NCBI RefSeq assembly: GCF_011378905.1
Contig: NZ_WTPY01000019.1
Span: forward strand, 26,049-90,048
Source: Paraglaciecola sp. 20A4
Lineage (GTDB): Bacteria > Pseudomonadota > Gammaproteobacteria > Enterobacterales > Alteromonadaceae
Length of the DNA: 64,000 bases
Reading direction: 5' to 3'
In this document: one piece after another, positions 1-9,564 of the stretch
Numbering within the stretch: position 1 is the first letter of the stretch
Layout of the letters: each line of letters opens with the position of its first letter
The notes under the pieces: generated by a model
What the model was told of the DNA's origin: nothing
Database searches by the model: none
The model's input: the letters and a program-made list of their open reading frames with translations, nothing else
Program-made: the position numbers and the translations under genes

Positions 1-1200
1 ATTGTTGCCGCTTATGACAGAGAGCCGACGGTAAGCCCGAAACACGCTGCCCCAGCATCCGCACCTAAGCGTAAGGTTGAATCTACTCCAACGCTCAGCG
101 AAATTATTGGTGACAGCGGACCTGATAGCTTACGTGCTCTTTTGGAAAAGCAAATAAATGCCAAAGAAGCGTCATTGCAAACTCACAAGCCAGAGGCTGT
201 GCAAGCACAGCCACAACGTAATGCGAATCCACCCCCAGTTGCTCGGACTGCCGCTCCCCGAGTGCCTCAGCAAGAAGATGCACTTAATGAGATGCGTCAA
301 GAACTCGCGTCGCTTCGAAATGTATTACAGTTTCAAGTGGCCGGTTTGATACAGCAAGATAAAAGCAGAAATCATCCATTGCACGGCTATTTAACCAATA
401 AGTTACAGAAAATGGGCATTAGCCAAACGTTAGCTAATGAAGTGGTTTCGTATACGCCTGCAAAAGCTGATGAGCGTCAAGCTTGGTTGTTTTTGTTAAA
501 GTTATTGGCAAATCGTATTCAGACTGAAGAAAGTAATTTGTTAGTAAAAGGTGGTATTGCGGTTTTAATGGGCCCTACGGGTACAGGTAAAACAACCACA
601 GTTGCTAAATTAGCGGCACAGGCTGCGCAAAAGTATGGCGCTGAAAACGTCGGCTTAATAACGATTGATAGTTACCGTATTGCTGCTTATGAACAAATTT
701 CTACTTACGCTCGAATCATTGGTTGCTCGGTTAAAAAAGCTCAAAATGCTGAAGAATTATCCGATTTGTTATTCCAGTTTAGAAATAAGCGTCTCATACT
801 TATTGATACTGCGGGTTTTGGTCAAAGAGATGTTAGACTGATCAAACAGTTAGAAACGCTGAAACAAAGTACCACGTCAAACATCAGCAGTTATCTAGTG
901 ATGCAAGCAAATAGCCAGTATCAGGTTATGCAGCAAACTATAAAAGCTTATAAACAGATTTCGTTACAGGGTTGTATTTTCACCAAATTAGATGAATGCT
1001 ACAGTCTTGGAGAGGCGATTAGTGCAGCCATCGAGCACAAATTGCCCGTGAGTTTTATAACCGATGGCCAAAAGGTTCCGGAAGACTTAAAAGTGGCTGA
1101 AGCAAAATTTTTGATTACCAGTGCCGCCAAGCTTTATAAAAAGCATGTATTAATTCATACTAGTGATAATTCATTAACTAACACAGCAGTGGCAGTATGA
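1..1200 (+). CDS. flhF: FlhF, SRP-type GTPase for polar flagellum placement (5' partial)
   Basis: The reading frame is open from base 1, so the N-terminus lies outside the window; the TTG at 142 is internal and not a start. The visible 399 residues hold a low-complexity Pro/Gln/Ala-rich linker (the B domain), an N-domain, and an SRP-like GTPase G domain. The P-loop GPTGTGKT is at about visible residues 191-198, followed by DTAGFGQRD (G3) and TKLDE (G4). FlhF marks the cell pole where the flagellum is built. The stop overlaps the flhG start (ATGA at 1197-1200), as expected for translational coupling in the flhF-flhG-fliA-che operon of polarly flagellated gammaproteobacteria. Identity is secure. 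Confidence 0.95.
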   Translation: MVAAYDREPTVSPKHAAPASAPKRKVESTPTLSEIIGDSGPDSLRALLEKQINAKEASLQTHKPEAVQAQPQRNANPPPVARTAAPRVPQQEDALNEMRQELASLRNVLQFQVAGLIQQDKSRNHPLHGYLTNKLQKMGISQTLANEVVSYTPAKADERQAWLFLLKLLANRIQTEESNLLVKGGIAVLMGPTGTGKTTTVAKLAAQAAQKYGAENVGLITIDSYRIAAYEQISTYARIIGCSVKKAQNAEELSDLLFQFRNKRLILIDTAGFGQRDVRLIKQLETLKQSTTSNISSYLVMQANSQYQVMQQTIKAYKQISLQGCIFTKLDECYSLGEAISAAIEHKLPVSFITDGQKVPEDLKVAEAKFLITSAAKLYKKHVLIHTSDNSLTNTAVAV

Positions 1201-2063
1201 TTGAGGACCAAGCAAGTAGCTTAAGAAGAATGAATCAATCGCGATTAATTAAAGTGATCGCCGTGACCGGAGGCAAGGGGGGAGTGGGTAAAACCAATGT
1301 CACCTTGAACACCGCAATATCTATGGCCCAACAGGGTAAGAGAGTGATGGTGTTGGATGCGGATTTAGGCTTAGCTAACGTTGATGTATTACTGGGCTTA
1401 CGCGTCGTGAAGAATCTTTCGCACGTATTGTCGGGCGAGTGCACTCTGGACGAAGTGTTAGTTGAAGGTCCCTACGGCATTAAAATTGCCCCAGCGACCT
1501 CCGGTAGTCAGTCAATGACTGAGCTCACACCTACAGAACATGCAGGATTAATTCGAGCCTTCAGTGAACTCCGTTCACAAATCGATGTATTGATTGTTGA
1601 TACTGCGGCAGGTATTTCTGACATGGTACTGAGTTTCTCGCGCGCAGCTCAAGACATTCTAGTCGTCGTGTGTGACGAACCCACTTCATTAACTGATGCT
1701 TACGCGTTGATTAAAATTCTGAATAAAGAACACGGCGTCTTTCGTTTTAAAATTGTGGCCAATATGGTGCGCAATATGCGAGAGGGGCAAGAACTATTTA
1801 ATAAATTAACTAAAGTAACAAATCGCTTTTTAGATGTTGCTTTGGAATTGGTTGCCACCATCCCATTTGACGAGAATATTCGTAAATCAGTGCGCAAGCA
1901 AAAAGCGATAGTTGAAGCTTATCCGACTTCTCCTGCAGCGATAGCGATAAACAAATTAGCCCAGCAAGCGGCCAGTTGGCCGGTGCCGTCGCAACCAGGG
2001 GGACATTTAGAATTTTTCCTAGAGCAGCTTATTGTTAAAAAAGCAGTAGGCGACATCCGGTGA
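1197..2063 (+). CDS. flhG: FlhG (FleN), MinD-like ATPase controlling flagellar number
   Basis: A 288-residue ParA/MinD-family ATPase. The N-terminus carries the DQAxxLR helix (DQASSLRRM, residues 4-12) that in FlhG proteins stimulates the FlhF GTPase. It is followed by the deviant Walker A motif GGKGGVGKT near residue 26 and a switch motif DTAAGISD near residue 136. FlhG limits the number of polar flagella by antagonising FlhF and the master regulator. It overlaps flhF by 4 bp (ATGA) and its stop overlaps the GTG start of fliA (GTGA), indicating tight coupling. The sequence is full length for the family. Confidence 0.95.
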   Translation: MIEDQASSLRRMNQSRLIKVIAVTGGKGGVGKTNVTLNTAISMAQQGKRVMVLDADLGLANVDVLLGLRVVKNLSHVLSGECTLDEVLVEGPYGIKIAPATSGSQSMTELTPTEHAGLIRAFSELRSQIDVLIVDTAAGISDMVLSFSRAAQDILVVVCDEPTSLTDAYALIKILNKEHGVFRFKIVANMVRNMREGQELFNKLTKVTNRFLDVALELVATIPFDENIRKSVRKQKAIVEAYPTSPAAIAINKLAQQAASWPVPSQPGGHLEFFLEQLIVKKAVGDIR

Positions 2064-2788
2064 ATAACAAAGCGTCTGCGTATCAGCAGTTAGATGATAG
2101 AAATGCGTTAGTGGAGCGTCATGCGCCATTAGTAAAACGTATTGCACACCATTTAATAGCGCGCTTACCTGCCAGTGTTCTGGTCGATGATTTGATTCAG
2201 GCGGGTATGATTGGCTTGCTTGAAGCTTCACGTAATTTTGATGGCACCAAAGGGGCGAGTTTTGAGACTTTCGCTGGTATTCGCATCCGTGGCTCCATGC
2301 TTGACGAAATACGTAAAGGGGATTGGACTCCCCGTTCAGTGCATAAAAATGGCCGTGCCATTACCAGTGCGATCAATCAAGTCGAACGTGAAACCGGGTG
2401 CGATGCTAGGGATGTTGATATCGCTAAAAAACTTGACGTGAGTATAGATCAATATCATCAGATGCTCGGGGAAGTTAATGCGGGAAAAATTATCGGCATA
2501 GAAGATTTGGGGGTGACCGAAGATGTGGTGACCAACGAACAATCCAAAGGCTCTGATACTCCGTTTGAAGATTTACTCCAAGGTTCGTTTCAAAAAGCCT
2601 TAGCCCATGCAATAACGACCCTACCTGAAAGAGAAGCGATTGTATTGTCGCTTTATTATGACGAAGAATTAAACTTGCGCGAAATAGGGGATGTCTTAGA
2701 CGTCAGCGAATCGCGTGTTAGTCAAATACATAGCCAAGCGATGTTAAAACTAAAAAGTAAAATGCAAACTTGGCGTATTGAAGAATAA
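2060..2788 (+). CDS. fliA: RNA polymerase sigma factor FliA (sigma-28)
   Basis: A 242-residue sigma-70-family protein with region 2 (HAPLVKRIAHHL, then DLIQAGMIGLLEA), region 3, and a C-terminal region 4 helix-turn-helix (LREIGDVLDVSESRVSQIHSQA). It directs transcription of late flagellar and chemotaxis genes. It starts with GTG, overlapping the flhG stop by 4 bp. The che genes follow directly, so the sigma factor lies within the operon. Length and context match FliA of Vibrio and Shewanella. Confidence 0.95.
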   Translation: MNNKASAYQQLDDRNALVERHAPLVKRIAHHLIARLPASVLVDDLIQAGMIGLLEASRNFDGTKGASFETFAGIRIRGSMLDEIRKGDWTPRSVHKNGRAITSAINQVERETGCDARDVDIAKKLDVSIDQYHQMLGEVNAGKIIGIEDLGVTEDVVTNEQSKGSDTPFEDLLQGSFQKALAHAITTLPEREAIVLSLYYDEELNLREIGDVLDVSESRVSQIHSQAMLKLKSKMQTWRIEE

Positions 2789-2833
2789 AACAAAACTCAC
2801 AAATACTGTGATTTGCCCTGAGCGGAGATTATT

Positions 2834-3217
2834 TTGGACAAAAACATGAAAATTTTGGTTGTTGATGATTTCTCGACTATGCGTCGTATCATCAAAAACC
2901 TGTTAAAAGATTTAGGGTTTACCAACATTCAAGAAGCGGATGATGGAAGCACAGCATTGCCTATGCTGCAACAAGGTGATTTTGATTTTGTTGTCACTGA
3001 TTGGAATATGCCAGGCATGCAAGGCATTGATTTACTTCGTGCGATTCGTGCAGATGAAAATCTGAAACATACGCCTGTGTTAATGGTGACTGCTGAAGCT
3101 AAGAAAGAACAAATCGTTGCCGCTGCACAAGCAGGGGTTAATGGTTATGTCATCAAACCGTTTACTGCAGCAACACTTAAAGAGAAGTTGACAAAAATAT
3201 TTGAACGTTTAGGTTAA
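2834..3217 (+). CDS. cheY: Chemotaxis response regulator CheY
   Basis: A 127-residue single REC domain: the acidic pair in [10 protein letters not shown], the phospho-acceptor Asp in [12 protein letters not shown], the switch Thr in MVTAEA and the Lys in YVIKPF. Phospho-CheY binds the flagellar switch. The TTG at 2834 is preferred over the ATG at 2846 because GGAG at 2824-2827 sits 6 bases upstream of it, and the MDKNMKIL start matches the usual CheY N-terminus. It is followed by its phosphatase cheZ. Confidence 0.95.
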   Translation: MDKNMKILVVDDFSTMRRIIKNLLKDLGFTNIQEADDGSTALPMLQQGDFDFVVTDWNMPGMQGIDLLRAIRADENLKHTPVLMVTAEAKKEQIVAAAQAGVNGYVIKPFTAATLKEKLTKIFERLG

Positions 3218-3249
3218 TTTAGGCTTTTCAGAACAAAAAGGAAGGCCAT

Positions 3250-3993
3250 ATGACCTCAAGTTCTGCTCCAATGTCGTTAGAAGATGCAAAGCAACTCGTT
3301 GTGATGCTTGAAAATGGCGATAATCAAAGCGCTAGAAAATTACTCGATAGTGTCAGTGACAGTAATTCAGTTGAATTATTTGAAGAGGTGGGCAAGTTAA
3401 CTCGTCAACTTCATGATTCGCTTAATAACTTTCAACTCGATGAACGTATCGCTAACTTAGCAAACGAAGAGATCCCCGACGCCAAAACTCGACTTACCTA
3501 CGTTATTGAAACCACTGAGAAAGCGGCGAACCGTACGATGGATCTTGTTGATAGCAGCATGCCGATTGCAGAAAAATTCAACTCGGAAATAAACGCAATT
3601 CTCCCTGAGTGGAAGAAACTATTGGGTCGTGAATTAGCGGTAGGTGAATTTAATACCTTGTACCATCGTCTAGATACTTTTTTAGAGGAAGGTGAAGCTG
3701 AGTCGAGGAAATTAAATGAACTACTTACTGAAATGCTACTTGCCCAAAGCTACCAAGATATAACAGGACAAGTTATTCGTCGTGTTATTGAACTGGTTAA
3801 AGTAGTGGAAGATAGTTTAGTTCATATGTTAACTATGTTTGGTGGTGCAGAATCGCTGGAAATAACTCATATATCTGATAAACAAGCCGATAGTGTTAAA
3901 GCGGAAGGCCCTATTATCGATGCCGCTAACCGTGACGATGTCGCATCTGACCAAGATGATGTTGATGATTTACTATCAAGTTTAGGATTTTAG
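3250..3993 (+). CDS. cheZ: CheY-P phosphatase CheZ
   Basis: A 247-residue, mostly helical protein with the catalytic segment AQSYQDITGQVIRRV near residues 162-176, containing the Gln that helps water attack on CheY-P. The C-terminal peptide DDVDDLLSSLGF is the CheY-binding helix. A strong AAGGAAGG ribosome site precedes the ATG. It lies between cheY and cheA and is full length. CheZ terminates the chemotactic signal. Confidence 0.95.
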   Translation: MTSSSAPMSLEDAKQLVVMLENGDNQSARKLLDSVSDSNSVELFEEVGKLTRQLHDSLNNFQLDERIANLANEEIPDAKTRLTYVIETTEKAANRTMDLVDSSMPIAEKFNSEINAILPEWKKLLGRELAVGEFNTLYHRLDTFLEEGEAESRKLNELLTEMLLAQSYQDITGQVIRRVIELVKVVEDSLVHMLTMFGGAESLEITHISDKQADSVKAEGPIIDAANRDDVASDQDDVDDLLSSLGF

Positions 3994-4005
3994 AGGCGTT
4001 AGAAT

Positions 4006-6213
4006 ATGGCGTTTGATGTTGACGAGGAAATTCTTCAAGATTTTTTGGTTGAAGCCGGTGAACTGTTAGAACAGCTTCAGGAGCAACTCGTTGAATTGGA
4101 AAACAATCCACAAGATGCAGAGTTACTCAATGCTATTTTTCGTGGCTACCATACCGTAAAAGGCGGCGCAGGTTTTCTTTCGCTCACTGAGTTGGTGGAT
4201 ATTTGTCACGGAGCCGAAAACGTATTTGACGTAATGCGCAATGGGCAACGTACTTTAACACCAGAACTTATGGATATTATTCTTCAAGCTACAGATGAAG
4301 TGGTGGCTATGTTTGAAGATGTTAAATCCCAAAAGCCGCTTGTGCCAGCGAGTCAAAATTTACTCGATACCCTACATCGTCTTAGCAAGCCTGAGTCAAA
4401 AGATGACATCGCTAACGTCGCACAAGCAGAATCACAAAGTAAAGCCGTACTGAAGTCTGAGCCTGCTACTAAATCAGAATCGGATGATTTTGATGAATCT
4501 GAATTTGAAGCATTGTTAGACGAATTACATGGTAAAGGCAATCCGGTTAGTAAAAGTGCCTCTGGTCAGTCTTCAGCTGTCGCCTCTGGAACCGCAGACG
4601 ATAACAACGATATCAGTGATGATGAATTTGAAGCTTTACTCGATCAGCTTCACGGAGAAGGCCAATTCGGTGAAGGTCAAAATACCTCATCAGATAAGCT
4701 TGAAGCGCCTGTTGAAGTACCTACGGCGAAAACACTTTCAACTGATGATGAGGATATTAGCGATGATGAATTTGAGGCTCTGCTAGACCAGCTACATGGC
4801 AAAGGCAAAGCGCCTACCACTGATACAAAGCCCGATCCTGTTAAACCAGTTGTACATGAAAAACATAAGTTAGATTCAGCCGGCAGTGCTAGTGAACCCA
4901 GTGTGCCTTCGATCGCGCCTACCCAAGCCAGTGCACCTATAACTAATTCGCAGCCTGAAAAAAATAAACAGGCGGTGGCCAAACGAGAAGAAAAACGACC
5001 ATCGGTTGCGCAGCCAGAAACTACGGTACGGGTTGATACTAAGCGCTTAGATCAAATTATGAATATGGTCGGCGAGTTAGTATTAGTGCGAAATCGATTA
5101 CTTAGCCTTGGGTTAACGGTAAACGACGAAAGCATGTCTAAAGCTATCGCCAATTTAGATGTTGTGACAGGAGATTTGCAAGGCGCGGTAATGAAGACGC
5201 GAATGCAACCTATCAAAAAAGTGTTTGGGCGTTTTCCTCGAGTTGTTAGAGACTTAGCCCGCACATTGAATAAAGAAATTACCCTTGAGCTTGAAGGTGA
5301 AGAGACTGATTTAGATAAAAACTTGGTTGAAGCCTTAGCGGATCCATTAGTGCATTTAGTGCGTAACTCGGTAGATCACGGTATTGAAATGCCTGCAGAT
5401 CGTATTGCCGCTGGCAAGCCTTCATTAGGAACCGTCAAATTATCAGCATCTCAAGAAGGGGATCATATTTTACTTAGCATCATCGATGATGGTAAAGGAA
5501 TGGATCCTGAAAAACTTAAAGAGATTGCGATATCTCGGGGAGTACTTGATACCGACGCCGCTGCACGTATGTCGGATGAAGAAGCTTTTAATTTGATTTT
5601 TGCCCCCGGTTTTTCTACTAAAACCGAAATATCCGAAGTGTCAGGCCGCGGTGTAGGCATGGATGTGGTTAAAACCAAGATCAATCAATTAAATGGTTCG
5701 GTTAAAATTGATTCAGTGCTAGGTAAGGGGACAACGTTAGAGATCAAAGTACCGTTAACCCTAGCCATATTGCCGACATTAATGATAGTGGTCGGCGATC
5801 AAACGTTTGCTTTACCCTTAGGCTCGGTTAACGAAATAATTAATATGGATATGAGCAAGACTAATATGGTTGACGGACAGTTAACTAAAATAGTGCGTTC
5901 TAAAGCGATACCCTTATTTTATTTACGTGAGTGGCTAGTGCGCAAAAATGCTAAAGCAATACCGTTAGACCGCTCGAAAGGACATGTAGTTGTGGTACAA
6001 ATTGGTACTCAACAACTCGGTTTTGTCGTTGACGCGCTTATTGGACAAGAAGAAGTAGTCATTAAACCACTAGATGAATTACTGCAAGGTACGCCCGGAA
6101 TGGCGGGGGCAACGATTACTAGCGATGGTGGTATTGCGTTGATCCTCGATGTACCTGGTTTATTAAAACATTATGCTAAGAAAAAGGCTGATGCCATTCG
6201 GCAAGCGCGATAA
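4006..6213 (+). CDS. cheA: Chemotaxis histidine kinase CheA
   Basis: A 735-residue CheA: P1/Hpt domain with the phospho-accepting His in GYHTVKGGAGF (about residue 48); a long disordered acidic linker (about residues 130-335); the P3 dimer helix (VDTKRLDQIMNMVGELVLVRNRL); the P4 kinase with N-box HLVRNSVDHG, G1 DDGKGMD, F-box FAPGFSTK and G2 GRGVGMD; and a P5 CheW-like domain. Instead of a recognisable globular P2 domain, the linker holds three near-identical copies of an acidic amphipathic motif, core DEFEALLDQLHG, at about residues 160-178, 200-219 and 247-267. These look like short docking motifs. It receives receptor signals through CheW and phosphorylates CheY and CheB. Confidence 0.95.
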   Translation: MAFDVDEEILQDFLVEAGELLEQLQEQLVELENNPQDAELLNAIFRGYHTVKGGAGFLSLTELVDICHGAENVFDVMRNGQRTLTPELMDIILQATDEVVAMFEDVKSQKPLVPASQNLLDTLHRLSKPESKDDIANVAQAESQSKAVLKSEPATKSESDDFDESEFEALLDELHGKGNPVSKSASGQSSAVASGTADDNNDISDDEFEALLDQLHGEGQFGEGQNTSSDKLEAPVEVPTAKTLSTDDEDISDDEFEALLDQLHGKGKAPTTDTKPDPVKPVVHEKHKLDSAGSASEPSVPSIAPTQASAPITNSQPEKNKQAVAKREEKRPSVAQPETTVRVDTKRLDQIMNMVGELVLVRNRLLSLGLTVNDESMSKAIANLDVVTGDLQGAVMKTRMQPIKKVFGRFPRVVRDLARTLNKEITLELEGEETDLDKNLVEALADPLVHLVRNSVDHGIEMPADRIAAGKPSLGTVKLSASQEGDHILLSIIDDGKGMDPEKLKEIAISRGVLDTDAAARMSDEEAFNLIFAPGFSTKTEISEVSGRGVGMDVVKTKINQLNGSVKIDSVLGKGTTLEIKVPLTLAILPTLMIVVGDQTFALPLGSVNEIINMDMSKTNMVDGQLTKIVRSKAIPLFYLREWLVRKNAKAIPLDRSKGHVVVVQIGTQQLGFVVDALIGQEEVVIKPLDELLQGTPGMAGATITSDGGIALILDVPGLLKHYAKKKADAIRQAR

Positions 6214-6237
6214 TCTCGAGGTTTTGAAAGAAGATAC

Positions 6238-7377
6238 ATGGCTTATAAGATTTTAATAGTTGATGATTCGATTTTTTTTAGGCGCCGTGTAAAAGAAATT
6301 TTAGAGCAAGACTCAAGTTTAGAAGTGATTGGTGAAGCCAGAAACGGGCAAGAAGCGATTGATATGGTCATTCGGCTCAATCCAGATGTAGTGACCATGG
6401 ATATAGAAATGCCCATTATGGACGGCATAACTGCGGTTAAGAAAATTATGGCGCGTAAGCCAGTGCCGATTATTATGTTTTCGTCTCTTACCTCAGAAGG
6501 TGCTAAAGCCACGCTCGACGCACTGGACGCGGGCGCCATGGATTTTTTACCTAAGAAATTCGATGATATTGCCAGTAATCGTCGTGAAGCAGTTGCGCTG
6601 TTGCAAGCTAGAGTTAAAGGTCTTTGCCGCAAACATCATGGATTTCGTTCTTCAATAGCGGCTGTTGCGCCACCGAAAGCTATTTTGTTTAATAAGCCTG
6701 TTAGACGCAATACCAGCAGCTCTGCGGTGCAATCAACCAGAAGTTCCCCGGTTTCTGTAGCTGCTTATGCTTCGTCGTCTGCAGGGATCCCATCAGGCAA
6801 AAAATACCGCTGTTTAACGATAGGTACGTCAACCGGTGGGCCAGTTGCTTTGCAAAAAGTGTTGACCAATATCCCGAAAAATTTTCCTTATCCTATATTT
6901 ATTGTTCAGCATATGCCTGGCGCTTTTACGCGTGCATTTGCTGAAAGGCTAAATCAACTGTCTAAACTTACTGTGAAAGAAGCCGAAGATGGAGAAACTG
7001 TTGAGGCCGGTGTGGCTTATTTAGCGCCTGGTGGGCGTCAACTGATAGTTCAAAATGATAGTCATAGAGTGAAATTTAGTGTTTATGATGCGCCAGACAC
7101 TGCCGATATATTGTATAAGCCCTGCGTGGATATCACCTTTGAGTCAATTGCCAAAGTTTATGCTGGAGACGTGCTAGGCATTATTCTCACTGGTATGGGA
7201 GCTGACGGGAAAATAGGCGCTACTGAGCTGAAGAGAAAAGGCGCAAAAATTTGGGCTCAAGATGAAAGAAGTTCAGTGGTGTATGGTATGCCACAAGCAG
7301 TAATGTCTTCAGGGATTGCCGAAAGAGAGTTTTCTATTGATTCATTCGAAAGCAATATTGTAAAGGAAATGGTTTAG
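6238..7377 (+). CDS. cheB: Chemotaxis methylesterase/glutamine deamidase CheB
   Basis: A 379-residue protein with an N-terminal REC domain (LIVDDSIFFRRR, phospho-acceptor in TMDIEMPIMDG, Lys in LPKKFDD), a Ser-rich linker (about residues 145-180) and a C-terminal esterase domain. The catalytic residues are visible: Ser in GTSTGGP, His in IVQHMP, and Asp in LTGMGADG. CheB removes methyl groups from receptor glutamates for adaptation. It follows cheA with 24 bases between. CheR is not in this window. Confidence 0.95.
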   Translation: MAYKILIVDDSIFFRRRVKEILEQDSSLEVIGEARNGQEAIDMVIRLNPDVVTMDIEMPIMDGITAVKKIMARKPVPIIMFSSLTSEGAKATLDALDAGAMDFLPKKFDDIASNRREAVALLQARVKGLCRKHHGFRSSIAAVAPPKAILFNKPVRRNTSSSAVQSTRSSPVSVAAYASSSAGIPSGKKYRCLTIGTSTGGPVALQKVLTNIPKNFPYPIFIVQHMPGAFTRAFAERLNQLSKLTVKEAEDGETVEAGVAYLAPGGRQLIVQNDSHRVKFSVYDAPDTADILYKPCVDITFESIAKVYAGDVLGIILTGMGADGKIGATELKRKGAKIWAQDERSSVVYGMPQAVMSSGIAEREFSIDSFESNIVKEMV

Positions 7378-7452
7378 CGTGTTTTGTCCTGGCTGCCCAG
7401 GCAAATGTATTTATCTGCAACGCGACCAGAAAGCCACTAAAAGGTAATTAAC

Positions 7453-8232
7453 GTGAAGGTGTGGACTGTTGCAAACCAAAAAGGGGGGGTCGGTAAAACT
7501 ACGACAGCAGTTACCCTAGGAGGTTTGCTCGCGCAACGTGGGGCAAAGGTGATTTTAGTAGACACCGATCCTCATGCATCCTTAAGTTATTATTTTGGTA
7601 TTGATTCTGACGATTTGACGCGCAGCTTATATGATATTTTTGTGCATGATAACCCCTTAGATAAAGATACGGTTTTGGACTGTCTGTGTTCAACAAAGCT
7701 TGATTCACTCTTCATCCTGCCAGCTAGCATGGCATTAGCTACCCTAGACCGTAAACTAGGTAATCAAAGTGGCATGGGACTCATTTTGAAGAAAGCGTTG
7801 GCACTACTCGATGAAGAATTTGACTATGCAATTATTGATTGCCCGCCTGTATTGGGGGTATTGATGGTTAACGCGTTAGCGGCATCCACTCGCGTTATTA
7901 TTCCAGTACAAACTGAGTTTTTAGCCTTAAAGGGTTTAGATAGAATGCTCGATTCACTGCACATTATGCAGCAGTCTTTACGTAAAAAATTTAGTTACAC
8001 GATAGTTCCAACTATGTTTGATAAACGCGTGAAAGCAGCAATTGCGGCGTATCAAACATTACGTGGAACGCATGGTGATTCAGTGTGGCAAGGGTTAATT
8101 CCTATTGACACAAAATTTCGTGACGCCAGTGCAAATCATGCTCTGCCGTCGATTCATGCTCCCAAGGCTAGGGGCGTATTAGCTTATACCAGTTTATTAC
8201 GTCATTTACGTTTGTTAGAGGCAGCTAAATGA
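7453..8232 (+). CDS. parC: ParC-like chemotaxis ParA-family ATPase
   Basis: A 259-residue ParA/Soj ATPase with deviant Walker A QKGGVGKTTTAV at the extreme N-terminus, Walker A' VDTDPHAS and Walker B IIDCPPVLG. It begins with GTG behind an AAAGG site. Position between cheB and a CheW-like gene (parP) matches the Vibrio ParC/ParP module, in which ParC recruits chemoreceptor arrays to the pole and passes them to daughter cells. It is therefore not expected to be a chromosome partition protein (no parB or parS nearby). The stop overlaps the parP start (ATGA). Confidence 0.9.
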   Translation: MKVWTVANQKGGVGKTTTAVTLGGLLAQRGAKVILVDTDPHASLSYYFGIDSDDLTRSLYDIFVHDNPLDKDTVLDCLCSTKLDSLFILPASMALATLDRKLGNQSGMGLILKKALALLDEEFDYAIIDCPPVLGVLMVNALAASTRVIIPVQTEFLALKGLDRMLDSLHIMQQSLRKKFSYTIVPTMFDKRVKAAIAAYQTLRGTHGDSVWQGLIPIDTKFRDASANHALPSIHAPKARGVLAYTSLLRHLRLLEAAK

Positions 8233-9008
8233 GTCGTAGAACATTTGGTAAGAAAGATGTCATGGAAGAATATTTGTCTTCTTTACTCACCGAAGACGAT
8301 AGCAACTTTGAACCATTAGAGCGTGTTAGTAAATTGTTGAGCAGTGCAACAGCATTGGTTAATGCCGAGCCTGAAGATAGTGACGTTGCGCCCGAGCAAG
8401 CGATAAGCCAAGACAACCGAGATAAAAATATATTAGAAGCGTCGTTGATTGCTTCAGCTAGCGAATTACAGGCAGAAGTACCAAATAATAATTCAACGGT
8501 AGAAGTACGAGATGCCACAGACAGCATTATCGACCATAATGAACAAGATACAGGTGTATATTTAGAACCGTTTCAAACGCTTATTTTTGAAGTTGCGGGA
8601 TTATCACTAGCGCTTCCTTTAACTGAGCTAGGTGGAATACATCAATTGGCAGACGTAACGCCTATTTTTGGTAAACCTAATTGGTTCAAAGGGGTCATGT
8701 TACACCGTGATGAAAAGATGAATGTAGTGGATACTGCTATGTGGGTTATGCCGGAAAAATGCAACGAAAAGCTAGCCGATTCAGCGAAAAATCAATATCT
8801 TATTATGTTGGACAATAGTGGTTGGGGATTAGCGTGTGAACGTATTATTGACACCATCACTTTGCAACCCGATGACGTAAAGTGGCGTAAGTTTGATGGC
8901 AAGCGCATCTGGCTTAGTGGCATGGTCAAGAAAAAAATGTGTGCCTTGGTAAATGTTAAGCAACTTATTCGTTTGCTTGACCAAGGTATGAATAGTAATG
9001 ACAACTAG
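8229..9008 (+). CDS. parP: ParP-like array-localisation protein with C-terminal CheW domain
   Basis: A 259-residue protein. Residues 1 to about 105 are acidic, Ala/Ser-rich and probably disordered; residues from about 110 form a CheW-like fold (FQTLIFEVAGLSLALPLTELGGIH). Members of this family use the N-terminal part to bind ParC and the CheW-like part to bind CheA and receptor tips, keeping arrays at the pole. It is coupled to parC by a 4 bp overlap and followed by the canonical cheW, so it is not the adaptor itself. The N-terminal half is weakly conserved, so the call rests on context plus the CheW-like half. Confidence 0.85.
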   Translation: MSRRTFGKKDVMEEYLSSLLTEDDSNFEPLERVSKLLSSATALVNAEPEDSDVAPEQAISQDNRDKNILEASLIASASELQAEVPNNNSTVEVRDATDSIIDHNEQDTGVYLEPFQTLIFEVAGLSLALPLTELGGIHQLADVTPIFGKPNWFKGVMLHRDEKMNVVDTAMWVMPEKCNEKLADSAKNQYLIMLDNSGWGLACERIIDTITLQPDDVKWRKFDGKRIWLSGMVKKKMCALVNVKQLIRLLDQGMNSNDN

Positions 9009-9032
9009 CAAAATGATGCTGGAGTAGCAAAT

Positions 9033-9527
9033 ATGACTGATGATAGAACATCAAGTAACGCATCTTCTGATCGCAACGATGAAGTATTGCAGTGGGTAAC
9101 TTACAAATTAGGTGAAGAGACCTACGGCATTAACGTTATGCAGGTGCAAGAGGTTTTACGCCACACCGAAATTGCGCCAGTGCCCGGTGCGCCTGATTAT
9201 GTGTTAGGCATTATTAACCTTCGCGGTAATGTCGTCACTGTTATTGATACGCGCGCTCGTTTTGGATTAGAGCCTACAGATCTAACTGACAGCACACGTA
9301 TCGTTATTATCGAATCTGAAGAGCAGGTGCTAGGTATATTGGTCGACAGTGTTGCCGAAGTGGTTTACTTACGTTCATCGGAAATCGATAGTGCACCAAA
9401 TGTTGGAACGGAAGAGAGCGCTAAGTTTATCCAAGGTGTGAGTAATCGCGATGGTCAGTTGTTGATCTTGGTTGATCTGAACAAACTCTTGAGTGATGAA
9501 GAGTGGGATGAGTTAACGAATATTTAA
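9033..9527 (+). CDS. cheW: Chemotaxis adaptor CheW
   Basis: A 164-residue single CheW domain (WVTYKLGEETYGINVMQVQEVLR, PGAPDYVLGIINLRGNVVTVIDTR), including the conserved NLRG stretch that contacts CheA P5 and receptors. Full length. It is the last known chemotaxis gene of the operon, 24 bases after parP. It links chemoreceptors to CheA in the polar array. Confidence 0.95.
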   Translation: MTDDRTSSNASSDRNDEVLQWVTYKLGEETYGINVMQVQEVLRHTEIAPVPGAPDYVLGIINLRGNVVTVIDTRARFGLEPTDLTDSTRIVIIESEEQVLGILVDSVAEVVYLRSSEIDSAPNVGTEESAKFIQGVSNRDGQLLILVDLNKLLSDEEWDELTNI

Positions 9528-9564
9528 TTCGTAACGCTGACTAGTAAAGCAACTGGACGCAAAT

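Noticed and set aside
7453..8232. ParA-like gene as a chromosome or plasmid partition gene
   Set aside because: No parB or parS; location between cheB and parP fits the chemotaxis ParC.
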